This document shows, one piece after another, positions 12,244 to 25,711 of a DNA stretch of 64,000 bases. Positions within the stretch are counted from its first letter, which is position 1, and every line of letters begins with the position of its first letter. The translations under genes were made by a program, and so were the position numbers. Origin of the DNA: Argentina anserina. Taxonomy: Eukaryota; Streptophyta; Magnoliopsida; Rosales; Rosaceae. The notes below the pieces were generated by a model. The model ran no database searches and was not told the origin of the DNA. It saw only the letters and a list, made by a program, of their open reading frames with translations. The DNA lies in the NCBI RefSeq assembly GCF_933775445.1, contig NW_026089522.1, positions 62,001-126,000 of the forward strand, in the 5' to 3' direction.

Positions 12244-14478
12244 ATTGAAAAGATACTCAAATTGCAATAGTAAACATACTCAAACGATAGAAAAATACTC
12301 AGTTTGAAAGAAACACACGCCCACACTGGAAACACTCTCAAATTCAAAAAAAACTCGCATCGAAAGCCGTTCAGAAAGATACTCAAACGAGAATTGAAAA
12401 GATACTCAAAGTGCAATAGTAAACATACTCAAACGATAGAAAGATACTCAGTTGGATAGAAACACACGCCCACACTGGAAACTATCTCAAATTCAATAGA
12501 AACTCGCATCAGAAAGCCTTACAGAAAGATACTCAAACGATAATTGAAAAGATACTCAAATTGCAATAGTAAACATACTCAAACGATAGAAAGATACTCA
12601 GTTTGAAAGAAACACACGCCCACTCTGGAAACACTCTCAAATTCAAGAAAAACTCGCATCGAAGGCCGTTCAGAAAGATACTCAAACGAGGATTGAAAAG
12701 ATACTCAAAGTGCAATAGTAAACATACTCAAACGATAGAAAGATACTCAGTTTGAAAGAAACACACCCCCACACTGGAAACACTCTCAAATTCAAGAAAA
12801 ACTCGCATCGAAAGCCTTTCAGAAAGATACTGAAACGAGGATTGAAAAGATACTCAAATTGCAATAGGAAACATACTCAAATGATAGAAAGATACTCAGT
12901 TTGAAAGAAACACACGCCCACACTGGAAACACTCTCAAATTCAATAGAAACTCGCATCAGAAAGCCTTACAGAAAGATACTCAAACGATAATTGAAAAGA
13001 TACTCAAATTGCAATAGTAAACATACTCAAACGATAGAAAAATACTCAGTTTGAAAGAAACACACGCCCACACTGGAAACACACAAAAATTCAATAGAAT
13101 CTCGCCTCAGAAAGCCTTACAGAAAGATACTCAAACGAGAATTGAAAAGATACTCAAAGTGCAATAGTAAACATACTCAAACGATAGAAAGATACTCAGT
13201 TTGAAAGAAACACACGCCCACACTGGAAACACTCTCAAATTCAATAGAAACTCGCATCAGAAAGCCGTTCAGAAAGATACTCAAACGATAATTGAAAAGA
13301 TACTCAAATTGCAATAGTAAACATACTCAAACGATAGAAAGATACTTAGTTTGAAAGAAACACACGCCCACACTGGAAACACTCTCAAATTCAAGAAAAA
13401 CTCGGATCGAAAGCCGTTCAGAAAGATACTCAAATGAGGATTGAAAAGATACTCAAATTGCAATAGTAAACATACTCAAACGATAGAAAGATACTCAGTT
13501 TGAAAGAAACACACGCCCACACTGGAAACACACAAAAATTCAATAGAAACTCGCCTCAGAAAGCCTTACAGAAAGATACTCAAACGAGAATTGAAAAGAT
13601 ACTCAAAGTGCAATAGTAAACATACTCAAACGATAGAAAGATACTTAGTTTGAAAGAAACACACGCCCACACTGGAAACACTCTCAAATTCAAGAAAAAC
13701 TCGGATCGAAAGCCGTTCAGAAAGATACTCAAATGAGGATTCAAAAGATACTCAAATTGCAATAGTAAACATACTCAAACGATAGAAAGATACTCAGTTT
13801 GAAAGAAACACACGCCCACACTGGAAACACACAAAAATTCAATAGAAACTCGCCTCAGAAAGCCTTACAGAAAGATACTCAAACGAGAATTGAAAAGATA
13901 TTCAAAGTGCAATAGTAAACATACTCAAAAGATAGAAAGATACTCAGTTTGAAAGAAACACACGCCCACACAGGAAACACTCTCAAATTCAATAGAAACT
14001 CGCATCAGAAAGCCTTACAGAAAGATACTCAAACGAGATTTGAAAAGATACTCAAAGTGCAATAGTAAACATACTCAAACGATAGAAAGACTCTCAGTTT
14101 GAAAGAAACACACGCCCACACTGGAAACACTCTCAAATTCAAGAAAAACTCGCATCAGAAAGCCTTACAGAAAGATACTTAAACGAGATTTGAAAAGATA
14201 CTCAAAGTGCAATAGTAAACATACTCAAACGATAGAAAGACTCTCAGTTTGAAAGAAACACACGCCCACACTGGAAACACTCTCAAATTCAAGAAAAACT
14301 CGCATCGAAAGACGTTCAGAAAGATAGTCAAACGAGAATTGAAAAGATACTCAAAGTGCAATAGTAAACATACTCAAACGATAGAAAGATACTCAGTTTG
14401 AAAGAAACACACTGGAAACACTCTCACATTCAAGAAAAACTCGCATCGAAAGCCTTTGAGAAAGATACTCAAACGATA
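12244..14478 (+). repeat. HOR-1-derived block Y (offset 11,495)
   Basis: This aligns to 749-2,983 of HOR-1 at a constant offset of 11,495. The matching CCCCC unit is at 12,692, the type A/B hybrid unit at about 14,040-14,188, and the 8-bp-deleted unit at about 14,338-14,478. The two monomers equivalent to 1,796-2,094 are replaced by a different B unit and a C unit with no change in total length, which suggests gene conversion or replacement by exchange. Confidence 0.75.
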
Positions 14479-16410
14479 ATTGAAAAGATACTCAAATTGC
14501 AATAGTAACCACACTCAAACGATAGAAAGATACTCAGTTTGAAAGAAACACACGCCCACTCTGGAAACACTCTCAAATTCAAGAAAAACTCGCATCGAAG
14601 GCCGTTCAGAAAGATACTCAAACGAGGATTGAAAAGATACTCAAAGTGCAATAGTAAACATACTCAAACGATAGAAAGATACTCAGTTTGAAAGAAACAC
14701 ACCCCCACACTGGAAACACTCTCAAATTCAAGAAAAACTCGCATCGAAAGCCTTTCAGAAAGATACTGAAACGAGGATTGAAAAGATACTCAAATTGCAA
14801 TAGGAAACATACTCAAAAGATAGAAAGATACTCAGTTTGAAAGAAACACACGCCCACACTGGAAACACTCTCAAATTCAATAGAAACTCGCATCAGAAAG
14901 CCTTACAGAAAGATACTCAAACGATAATTGAAAAGATACTCAAATTGCAATAGTAAACATACTCAAACGATAGAAAAATACTCAGTTTGAAAGAAACACA
15001 CGCCCACACTGGAAACACACAAAAATTCAATAGAAACTCGCCTCAGAAAGCCTTACAGAAAGATACTCAAACGAGAATTGAAAAGATACTCAAAGTGCAA
15101 TAGTAAACATACTCAAACGATAGAAAGATACTCAGTTTGAAAGAAACACACGCCCACACTGGAAACACTCTCAAATTCAATAGAAACTCGCATCAGAAAG
15201 CCGTTCAGAAAGATACTCAAACGATAATTGAAAAGATACTCAAATTGCAATAGTAAACATACTCAAACGATAGAAAGATACTCAGTTTGAAAGAAACACA
15301 CGCCCACACTGGAAACACTCTCAAATTCAAAAAAAAACTCGCATCGAAAGCCGTTCAGAAAGATACTCAAACGAGAATTGAAAAGATACTCAAAGTGCAA
15401 TAGTAAACATACTCAAACGATAGAAAGATACTTAGTTTGAAAGAAACACACGCCCACACTGGAAATGCTCTCAAATTCAAGAAAAACTCGCATCGAAAGC
15501 CGTTCAGAAAGATACTCAAACGAGAATTGAAAAGATACTCAAAGTGCAATAGTAAACATACTCAAACGATAGAAAGATACTTAGTTTGAAAGAAACACAC
15601 GCCCACACTGGAAACACTCTCAAATTCAAGAAAAACTCGGATCGAAAGCCGTTCAGAAAGATACTCAAATGAGGATTCAAAAGATACTCAAATTGCAATA
15701 GTAAACATACTCAAACGATAGAAAGATACTCAGTTTGAAAGAAACACACGCCCACACTGGAAACACATCAAAAATTCAAAAGAGAAACTCGCCTCAGAAA
15801 GCCTTACAGAAAGATACTCAATCGAGAATTGAAAAGATATTCAAAGTGCAATAGTAAACATACTCAAAAGATAGAAAGATACTCAGTTTGAAAGAAACAC
15901 ACGCCCACACAGGAAACACTCTCAAATTCAATAGAAACTCGCATCAGAAAGCCTTACAGAAAGATACTCAAACGAGATTTGAAAAGATACTCAAAGTGCA
16001 ATAGTAAACATACTCAAACGATAGAAAGACTCTCAGTTTGAAAGAAACACACGCCCACACTGGAAACACTCTCAAATTCAAGAAAAACTCGCATCAGAAA
16101 GCCTTACAGAAAGATACTTAAACGAGATTTGAAAAGATACTCAAAGTGCAATAGTAAACATACTCAAACGATAGAAAGACTCTCAGTTTGAAAGAAAACA
16201 CACGCCCACACTGGAAAACACTCTCAAATTCAAGAAAAACTCGCATCGAAAGACGTTCAGAAAGATAGTCAAACGAGAATTGAAAAGATACTCAAAGTGC
16301 AATAGTAAACATACTCAAACGATAGAAAGATACACAGTTTGAAAGAAACACACTCCTGGAAACACTCTCAAATTCAAGAAAAACTCGCATCGAAAGCCGT
16401 TGAGAAAGAT
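14479..16410 (+). repeat. HOR-1-derived block Z (offset 13,431)
   Basis: This aligns to about 1,048-2,983 of HOR-1 at offset 13,431. It is the most indel-rich of the HOR-1 relatives: extra bases at about 15,767-15,785, an extra A at about 16,197 and again at about 16,217, and an altered deletion unit near 16,350 reading CACACTCCTGG. None of these occur in the matching places of copies 1 and 2. Confidence 0.72.
15760..16360 (+). repeat. Second cluster of private indels in HOR-1 block Z
   Basis: Extra bases appear at about 15,767 (ACACATCAAAAATTC) and 15,780-15,783 (CAAAAGAGAAACTCG), an extra A at about 16,197 (AAGAAAACACACG) and at about 16,217 (CTGGAAAACACTC), and an odd deletion product at about 16,350. 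The matching parts of HOR-1 at 2.3-2.9 kb and 5.2-5.7 kb have none of the gains. Confidence 0.78.
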
Positions 16411-19400
16411 ACTCAAACGATAATTGAAAAGATACTCAAATTGCAATAGTAACCACACTCAAACGATAGAAAGATACTCAGTTTGAAAGAAACACACGCC
16501 CACACTGGAAACACACAAAAATTCAATAGAAACTCGCCTCAGAAAGCCTTACAGAAAGATACTCAAATGAAAATTGGAAAGATACTCAAAGTGCAATAGT
16601 AAACATACTGAAACGATAGAAAGATACTCAGTTTGAAAGAAACACATGCCCACACTGGAAACACTCTCAAATTCAAGAAAAACTCGCATCGAAAGCCGTT
16701 TAGAAAGATACTCAAACGAGGATTGAAAAGATACTCAAATTGCAATAGTAAACATACTCAAAGGATAGAAAGATACTCAGTTTGAAAGAAACACACGCCC
16801 ACACTGGAAACACTCTCAAATTCAAGAAAAACTCGCATCGAAAGCCGTTGAGAAAGATACTCAAACGATAATTGAAAAGATACTCAAATTGCAATAGTAA
16901 CCATACTCAAACGATAGAAAGATACTCAGTTTGAAAGAAACACACGCCCACACTGGAAACACTCTCAAATTCAATAGAAACTCGCATCAGAAAGCCTTAC
17001 AGAAAGATACTCAAACGAGAATTTAAAAGATACTCAAATTGCAATAGTAAACATAATTAAACGATAGAAAGATACTCAGTTTGAAAGAAACACACGCCCA
17101 CACTTGAAACACTCTCAAATTCAATAGAAACTCGCATCAGAAAGCCTTACAGAAAGATACTCAAACGAGAATTGAAAAGATACTCAAAGTGCAATAGTAA
17201 ACATACTCAAAGGATAGAAAGATACTCAGTTTGAAAGAAACACACGCCCACACTGGAAACACTCTCAAATTCAAGAAAAACTCGCATCGAAAGCCGTTGA
17301 GAAAGATACTCAAACGATAATTGAAAAGATACTCAAATTGCAATAGTAACCATACTCAAACGATAGAAAGATACTCAGTTTGAAAGAAACACACGCCCAC
17401 ACTGGAAACACTCTCAAATTCAATAGAAACTCGCATCAGAAAGCCTTACAGAAAGATACTCAAACGAGAATTTAAAAGATTCTCAAATTGCAATAGTAAA
17501 CATAATTAAACGATAGAAAGATACTCAGTTTGAAAGAAACACACGCCCACACTTGAAACACTCTCAAATTCAATAGAAACTCGCATCAGAAAGCCTTACA
17601 GAAAGATACTCAAACGAGAATTGAAAAGATACTCAAAGTGCAATAGTAAACATACTCAAACGATAAAAAGATACTCAGTTTGAAAGAAACACACGCCCAC
17701 ACTGGAAACACTCTCAAATTCAAGAAAAACTCGCATCGAAAGCCGTTCAGAAAGATAGTCAAACGAGAATTGAAAAGATACTCAAAGTGCAATAGTAAAC
17801 ATACTCAAACGATAGAAAGATACTCAGTTTGAAAGAAACACACCCCCACACTGGAAACACTCTCAAATTCAAGAAAAACTCGCATCGAAAGCCTTTCAGA
17901 AAGATACTGAAACGAGGATTGAAAAGATACTGAAAGTGCAATAGTAAACATACTCAAACGATAGAAAGATACTCAGTTTGAAAGAAACACACCCCCACAC
18001 TGGAAACACTCTCAAATTCAAGAAAAACTCGCATCGAAAGCCTTTCAGAAAGATACTCAAACGAGGATTGAAAAGATACTCAAATTGCAATAGTAAACAT
18101 ACTCAAAAGATAGAAAGATACTCAGTTTGAAAGAAACACACGCCCACACTGGAAACACTCTCAAATTCAGTAGAAACTCGCATCAGAAAGCCTTACAGAA
18201 AGATACTTAAACGAGAATTGAAAAGATACTCAAAGTGCAATAGTAAACATACTCAAACGATAGAAAGATACTCAGTTTGAAAGAAACACACGCCCACACT
18301 GGAAACACTCTCAAATTCAAGAAAAACTCGCATCGAAGGCCGTTCAGAAAGATACTCAAACGAGGATTGAAAAGATACTCAAATTGCAATAGTAACCATA
18401 ATCAAACGATAGAAAGATACTCAGTTTGAAAGAAACACACGCCCACACTGGAAACACACAAAAATTCAATAGAAACTCGCCTCAGAAAGCCTTACAGAAA
18501 GATACTCAAACGAGGATTGAAAAGATACTCAAATTGCAATAGTAAACATACTCAAAAGATAGAAAGATACTCAGTTTGAAAGAAACACACGCCCACACTG
18601 GAAACACTCTCAAATTCAATAGAAACTCGCATCAGAAAGCCTTACAGAAAGATACTCAAACGAGAATTGAAAAGATACTCAAAGTGCAATAGTAAACATA
18701 CTCAAACGATAGAAAGATACTCAGTTTGAAAGAAACACACGCCCACACTGGAAACACTCTCAAATTCAAGAAAAACTAGCATCGAAGGCCGTTCAGAAAG
18801 ATACTCAAACGAGGATTGAAAAGATACTCAAATTGCAATAGCAAACATACTCAAACGATAGAAAGATACTCAGTTTGAAAGAAACACACGCCCACACTGG
18901 AAACACTCTCAAATTCAATAGAAACTCGCATCAGAAAGCCGTTCAGAAAGATACTCAAACGAGAATTGAAAAGATACTCAAATTGCAATAGTAAACATAC
19001 TCAAACGATAAAAAGATACTAAGTTTGAAAGAAACACACGCCCACACTGGAAACACTCTCAAATTCAAGAAAAACTCGCATCGAAAGACGTTCAGAAAGA
19101 TAGTCAAACGAGAATTGAAAAGATACTCAAAGTGCAATAGTAAACATACTCAAACGATAGAAAGATACTCAGTTTGAAAGAAACACACTGGAAACACTCT
19201 CAAATTCAAGAAAAACTCGCATCGAAAGCCGTTGAGAAAGATACTCAAACGATAATTGAAAAGATACTCAAATTGCAATAGTAACCACACTCAAACGATA
19301 GAAAGATACTCAGTTTGAAAGAAACACACGCCCACACTGGAAACACACAAAAATTCAATAGAAACTCGCCTCAGAAAGCCTTACAGAAAGATACTCAAAT

Positions 19401-21485
19401 GAAAATTGGAAAGATACTCAAAGTGCAATAGTAAACATACTCAAACGATAGAAAGATACTCAGTTTGAAAGAAACACACGCCCACACTGGAAACACTCTC
19501 AAATTCAAAAAAAACTCGCATCGAAAGCCGTTCAGAAAGATACTCAAACGAGAATTGAAAAGATACTCAAAGTGCAATAGTAAACATACTCAAATGATAT
19601 AAAGATACTCAGTTTGAAAGAAACACACGCCCACACTGGAAACATTCTCAAATTCAAGAAAAACTCGTATCGAAAGCCGTTTAAAAAGATACTCAAACGA
19701 GAATTGAAAAGATACTCAAATTGCAATAGTAAACATACTCAAACGATATAAAGATACTCAGTTTGAAAGAAACACACGCCCACACTGGAAACACTCTCAA
19801 ATTCAAGAAAAACTCGCATCGAAAGCCTTTCAGAAAGATACTCAAACGAGGATTAAAAAGATACTCAAATTGCAATAGTAAACATACTCAAAGGATAGAA
19901 AGATACTCAGTTTGAAAGAAACACACGCCCACACTGGAAACACTCTCAAATTCAAGAAAAACTCGCATCGAAAGCCTTTCAGAAAGATACTCAAACGAGG
20001 ATTGAAAAGATACTCAAATTGCAATAGTAAACATACTCAAAAGATAGAAAGATACTCAGTTTGAAAGAAACACACGCCCACACTGGAAACACTCTCAAAT
20101 TCAGTAGAAACTCGCATCAGAAAGCCTTACAGAAAGATACTCAAACGAGAATTGAAAAGATACTCAAAGTGCAATAGTAAACATACTCAAACGATAGAAA
20201 GATACTCAGTTTGAAAGAAACACACGCCCACACTGGAAACACTCTCAAATTCAAGAAAAACTCGCATCGAAGGCCGTTCAGAAAGATACTCAAACGAGGA
20301 TTGAAAAGATACTCAAATTGCAATAGTAACCATACTCAAACGATAGAAAGATACTCAGTTTGAAAGAAACACACGCCCACACTGGAAACACACAAAAATT
20401 CAATAGAAACTCGCCTCAGAAAGCCTTACAGAAAGATACTCAAACGAGAATTGAAAAGATACTCAAAGTGCAATAGTAAACATACTCAAACGATAGAAAG
20501 ATACTCAGTTTGAAAGAAACACACCCCCACACTGGAAACACTCTCAAATTCAAGAAAAACTCGCATCGAAAGCCTTTCAGAAAGATACTGAAACGAGGAT
20601 TGAAAAGATACTCAAATTGCAATAGTAAACATACTCAAAAGATAGAAAGATACTCAGTTTGAAAGAAACACACGCCCACACTGGAAACACTCTCAAATTC
20701 AATAGAAACTCGCATCAGAAAGCCTTACAGAAAGATACTCAAACGAGAATTGAAAAGATACTCAAAGTGCAATAGTAAACATACTCAAACGATAGAAAGA
20801 TACTCAGTTTGAAAGAAACACACGCCCACACTGGAAACACTCTCAAATTCAAGAAAAACTCGCATCGAAAGCCGTTCAGAAAGATAGTCAAACGAGAATT
20901 GAAAAGATACTCAAATTGCAGTAGTAAACATACTCAAAAGATAGAAAGATACTCAGTTTGAAAGAAACACACGCCCACACTGGAAACACTCTCAAATTCA
21001 ATAGAAACTCGCATCAGAAAGCCTTACAGAAAGATACTCAAACGAGAATTGAAAAGATACTCAAATTGCAATAGTAAACATACTCAAACGATAGAAAGAT
21101 ACTCAGTTTGAAAGAAACACACCCCCACACTGGAAACACTCTCAAATTCAAGAAAAACTCGCATCGAAAGCCTTTCAGAAAGATACTCAAACGAGGATTG
21201 AAAAGATACTCAAATTGGAATAGTAAACATACTCAAAAGATAGAAAGATACTAAGTTTGAAAGAAACACATGCCCACACTGGAAACACTCTCAAATTCAA
21301 TAGAAACTCGCATCAGAAAGCCTTACAGAAAGATACTCAAACGAGAATTGAAAAAATACTCAAAGTGCAATAGTAAACATACTCAAACGATAAAAAGATA
21401 CTCAGTTTGAAAGAAACACACGCCCACACTGGAAACACTCTCAAATTCAAGAAAAACTCGCATTGAAGGCCGTTCAGAAAGATAC
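16411..21485 (+). repeat. Mixed satellite segment with small local repeats
   Basis: These are ordinary monomers with several short local repeats and no single dominant HOR. A three-monomer (449-bp) tandem is visible: the rare CATAATTAAACG occurs near 17,053 and 17,502, and CACACTTGAAAC near 17,100 and 17,549. The segment at about 16,260-16,640 recurs at about 19,092-19,472 (offset 2,832). The segment at 18,060-18,480 recurs at 19,994-20,414 (offset 1,934; shared CAGTAGAAACTCG). Units at 19,544-20,024 resemble those at 55,912-56,243 and 59,695-60,026. No gene or insertion is present. Confidence 0.75.
16712..17609 (+). repeat. 449-bp three-monomer tandem duplication
   Basis: Units 16,712-17,160 and 17,161-17,609 match at an offset of 449 bp. 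They share the rare CATAATTAAACG, CACACTTGAAAC and CTCAAAGGATAG variants. This is the smallest clean HOR (three monomers) in the first half of the window. Confidence 0.75.
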
Positions 21486-21495
21486 TCAAACGAGG

Positions 21496-21644
21496 ATTGA
21501 AAAGATACTCAAAGTGCAATAGTATACATACTCAAACGATAGAAAGATACTCAGTTTGAAAGAAACACACCCCCACACTGGAAACACTCTCAAATTCAAG
21601 AAAAACTCGCATCGAAAGCCTTTCAGAAAGATACTCAAACGAGG
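21496..21644 (+). repeat. Representative CCCCC subtype of monomer B
   Basis: This B subtype has ACACCCCCACACTGG instead of ACACGCCCACACTGG, usually coupled to GCCTTTCAG instead of GCCGTTCAG, and often followed by an A monomer with CAAAAGATAG. The G-to-C change removes the CpG in the GC-rich box. It first appears at 1,197-1,345 and recurs through 60 kb. A few later copies couple CCCCC with GCCGTTGAG (about 34,200, 40,770, 42,570, 45,560 and 50,490), which looks like exchange between subtypes. Confidence 0.85.
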
Positions 21645-21943
21645 ATTGAAAAGATACTCAAATTGCAATAGTAAACATACTCAAAAGATAGAAAGATACT
21701 CAGTTTGAAAGAAACACACGCCCACACTGGAAACACTCTCAAATTCAGTAGAAACTCGCATCAGAAAGCCTTACAGAAAGATACTCAAACGAGAATTGAA
21801 AAGATACTCAAAGTGCAATAGTAAACATACTCAAACGATAGAAAGATACTCAGTTTGAAAGAAACACACGCCCACACTGGAAACACTCTCAAATTCAAGA
21901 AAAACTCGCATCGAAAGCCGTTCAGAAAGATAGTCAAACGAGA

Positions 21944-22092
21944 ATTGAAAAGATACTCAAAGTGCAATAGTAAACATACTCAAACGATAGAAAGATACTC
22001 AGTTTGAAAGAAACACACGCCCACACTGGAAACACTCTCAAATTCAAGAAAAACTCGCATCGAAAGCCGTTCAGAAAGATAGTCAAACGAGA
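21944..22092 (+). repeat. Representative type B monomer (149 bp)
   Basis: Type B differs from type A in a linked block: CAAGAAAAACTCGCATCG replaces CAATAGAAACTCGCATCAG, followed by GCCGTTCAG in place of GCCTTACAG. The net loss of one base gives 149 bp. My hand count for the type B consensus is A 68, C 32, G 23, T 26, with six CpG dinucleotides. Because 149 is not a multiple of three, a run of B monomers shifts reading frame at every copy. Subtypes end in GATACTCAAACGAG or GATAGTCAAACGAG, and carry either AAAGTGCAATAG or AAATTGCAATAG near the unit start. Confidence 0.9.
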
Positions 22093-22960
22093 ATTGAAAA
22101 GATACTCAAAGTGCAATAGTAAACATACTCAAACGATAGAAAGATACTCAGTTTGAAAGAAACACACGCCCACACTGGAAACACTCTCAAATTCAAGAAA
22201 AACTCGCATCGAAAGCCTTTCAGAAAGATACTCAAACGAGGATTGAAAAGATACTCAAATTGCAATAGTAAACATACTCAAAAGATAGAAAGATACTCAG
22301 TTTGAAAGAAACACACGCCCACACTGGAAACACTCTCAAATTCAATAGAAACTCGCATCAGAAAGCCTTACAGAAAGATACTCAAACGAGAATTGAAAAG
22401 ATACTCAAAGTGCAATAGTAAACATACTCAAACGATAGAAAGATACTCAGTTTGAAAGAAACACACGCCCACACTGGAAACACTCTCAAATTCAATAGAA
22501 ACTCGCATCAGAAAGCCTTACAGAAAGATATTCAAACGAGAATTGAAAAGATACTCAAAGTGCAATAGTAAACATACTCAAACGATAGAAAGATACTCAG
22601 TTTGAAAGAAACACACGCCCACACTGGAAACACTCTCAAATTCAAGAAAAACTCGCATCGAAAGCCGTTCAGAAAGATAGTTAAACGAGAATTGAAAAGA
22701 TACTCAAAGTGCAATAGTAAACATACTCAAACGATAGAAAGATACTCAGTTTGAAAGAAACACACGCCCACACTGGAAACACTCTCAAATTCAAGAAAAA
22801 CTCGCATCGAAGGCCGTTCAGAAAGATACTCAAACGAGGATTGAAAAGATACTCAAATTGCAATAGTAACCATACTCAAACGATAGAAAGATACTCAGTT
22901 TGAAAGAAACACACGCCCACACTGGAAACACTCTCAAATTCAAGAAAAACTCGCATCGAA

Positions 22961-24800
22961 AGCCGTTCAGAAAGATAGTCAAACGAGAATTGAAAAGATA
23001 CTCAAATTGCAGTAGTAAACATACTCAAAAGATAGAAAGATACTCAGTTTGAAAGAAACACACGCCCACACTGGAAACACTCTCAAATTCAGTAGAAACT
23101 CGCATCAGAAAGCCTTACAGAAAGATACTCAAACGAGAATTGAAAAGATACTCAAATTGCAATAGTAAACATACTCAAACGATAGAAAGATACTCAGTTT
23201 GAAAGAAACACACCCCCACACTGGAAACACTCTCAAATTCAAGAAAAACTCGCATCGAAAGCCTTTCAGAAAGATACTCAAACGAGGATTGAAAAGATAC
23301 TCAAATTGGAATAGTAAACATACTCAAAAGATAGAAAGATACTCAGTTTGAAAGAAACACATGCCCACACTGGAAACACTCTCAAATTCAATAGAAACTC
23401 GCATCAGAAAGCCTTACAGAAAGATACTCAAACGAGAATTGAAAAGATACTCAAAGTGCAATAGTAAACATACTCAAACGATAAAAAGATACTCAGTTTG
23501 AAAGAAACACACGCCCACACTGGAAACACTCTCAAATTCAAGAAAAACTCGCATTGAAGGCCGTTCAGAAAGATACTCAAACGAGGATTGAAAAGATACT
23601 CAAATTGTAATAGTAAACATACTCAAACGATAGAAAGATACTCAGTTTGAAAGAACCACACGCCCACACTGGAAACACTCTCAAATTCAAGAAAAACTCG
23701 CATCGAAAGCCGTTGAGAAAGATACTCAAACGATAATTGAAAAGATACTCAAATTGCAATAGTAACCATACTCAAACGATAGAAAGATACTCAGTTTGAA
23801 AGAAACACACGCCCAGACTGGAAACACACAAAAATTCAATAGAAACTCGCCTCAGAAAGCCTTACAGAAATATACTCAAACGATAATTGAAAAGATACTC
23901 AAAGTGCAATAGTAAACATACTCAAACGATAGAAAGATACTCAGTTTGAAAGAAACACACCCCCACACTGGAAACACTCTCAAATTCAAGAAAAACTCGC
24001 ATCGAAAGCCTTTCAGAAAGATACTCAAACGAGGATTGAAAAGATACTCAAATTGCAATAGTAAACATACTCAAAAGATAGAAAGATACTCAGTTTGAAA
24101 GAAACACACGCCCACACTGGAAACACTCTCAAATTCAATAGAAACTCGCATCAGAAAGCCTTACAGAAAGATACTCAAACGAGAATTGAAAAGATACGCA
24201 AAGTGCAATAGTAAACATACTCAAACGATAGAAAGATACTCAGTTTGAAAGAAACACACGCCCACACTGGAAACACTCTCAAATTCAAGAAAAACTCGCA
24301 TCGAAAGCCGTTCAGAAAGATAGTCAAACGAGAATTGAAAAGATACTCAAAGTGCAATAGTAAACATACTCAAAAGATAGAAAGATACTCAGTTTGAAAG
24401 AAACACACGCCCACACTGGAAACACTCTCAAATTCAATAGAAACTCGCATCAGAAAGCCTTACAGAAAGATACTCAAACGAGAATTGAAAAGATACTCAA
24501 ACGAGAATTGAAAAGATACTCAAAGTGCAATAGTAAACATACTCAAACGATAGAAAGATACTCAGTTTGAAAGAAACACACCCCCACACTGGAAACACTC
24601 TCAAATTCAAGAAAAACTCGCATCGAAAGCCTTTCAGAAAGATACTCAAACGAGGATTGAAAAGATACTCAAATTGCAATAGTAAACATACTCAAAAGAT
24701 AGAAAGATACTCAGTTTGAAAGAAACACACGCCCACACTGGAAACACTCTCAAATTCAGTAGAAACTCGCATCAGAAAGCCTTACAGAAAGATACTCAAA
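22961..24800 (+). repeat. Segment duplicated at 28,216-30,050 (offset 5,255-5,256)
   Basis: The run of units beginning with the rare ATTGCAGTAGTAAAC (23,006) recurs at 28,261. The offset changes from 5,255 to 5,256 after one extra C at about 28,468 in the second copy. The 23-bp subunit duplication at 24,466 is shared by the second copy at 29,722, so it predates this duplication. Differences include CAGTAG against CAATAG near 23,087/28,342 and TTGTAATAG against TTGCAATAG near 23,587/28,843. Confidence 0.75.
24466..24511 (+). repeat. 23-bp subunit tandem duplication
   Basis: The subunit that begins AAAGATACTCAAACGAG occupies 24,466-24,488 and is repeated perfectly at 24,489-24,511 before the normal AAAGATACTCAAAGTGC subunit resumes at 24,512. 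The host monomer is therefore 173 bp. The same event is present at 29,722 and 32,288, inherited through larger duplications. Confidence 0.92.
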
Positions 24801-25711
24801 CGAGAATTGAAAAGATACTCAAAGTGCAATAGTAAACATACTCAAACGATAGAAAGATACTCAGTTTGAAAGAAACACACGCCCACACTGGAAACACTCT
24901 CAAATTCAAGAAAAACTCGCATCGAAAGCCGTTCAGAAAGATAGTCAAACGAGAATTGAAAAGATACTCAAAGTGCAATAGTAAACATACTCAAACGATA
25001 GAAAGATACTCAGTTTGAAAGAAACACACGCCCACACTGGAAACACTCTCAAATTCAAGAAAAACTCGCATCGAAAGCCGTTCAGAAAGATAGTCAAACG
25101 AGAATTGAAAAGATACTCAAAGTGCAATAGTAAACATACTCAAACGATAGAAAGATACTCAGTTTGAAAGAAACACACGCCCACACTGGAAACACTCTCA
25201 AATTCAAGAAAAACTCGCATCGAAAGCCTTTCAGAAAGATACTCAAACGAGGATTGAAAAGATACTCAAATTGCAATAGTAAACATACTCAAAAGATAGA
25301 AAGATACTCAGTTTGAAAGAAACACACGCCCACACTGGAAACACTCTCAAATTCAATAGAAACTCGCATCAGAAAGCCTTACAGAAAGATACTCAAACGA
25401 GAATTGAAAAGATACTCAAAGTGCAATAGTAAACATACTCAAACGATAGAAAGATACTCAGTTTGAAAGAAACACACGCCCACACTGGAAACACTCTCAA
25501 ATTCAATAGAAACTCGCATCAGAAAGCCTTACAGAAAGATACTCAAACGAGAATTGAAAAGATACTCAAAGTGCAATAGTAAACATACTCAAACGATAGA
25601 AAGATACTCAGTTTGAAAGAAACACACGCCCACACTGGAAACACTCTCAAATTCAAGAAAAACTCGCATCGAAAGCCGTTCAGAAAGATAGTTAAACGAG
25701 AATTGAAAAGA
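24497..25711 (+). repeat. HOR-3 copy 2, partial
   Basis: This matches 21,486-22,700 at offset 3,011. It ends near the B unit at 25,692, which differs from the corresponding unit at 22,681. The two successive B units (24,796 and 24,945) with GATAGTCAAACGAG are a local doublet seen in both copies. Confidence 0.75.

Larger units (their letters stand above)
21486..24496 (+). repeat. HOR-3 copy 1 (offset 3,011)
   Basis: Four or more B-class units at 21,486, 21,785, 21,934, 22,083 and 22,532 recur at 24,497, 24,796, 24,945, 25,094 and 25,543, all exactly 3,011 bp apart. The match runs from 21,486 to about 22,700 and then ends. The 3,011-bp spacing includes the 23-bp subunit duplication at 24,466-24,511. 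Confidence 0.78.
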
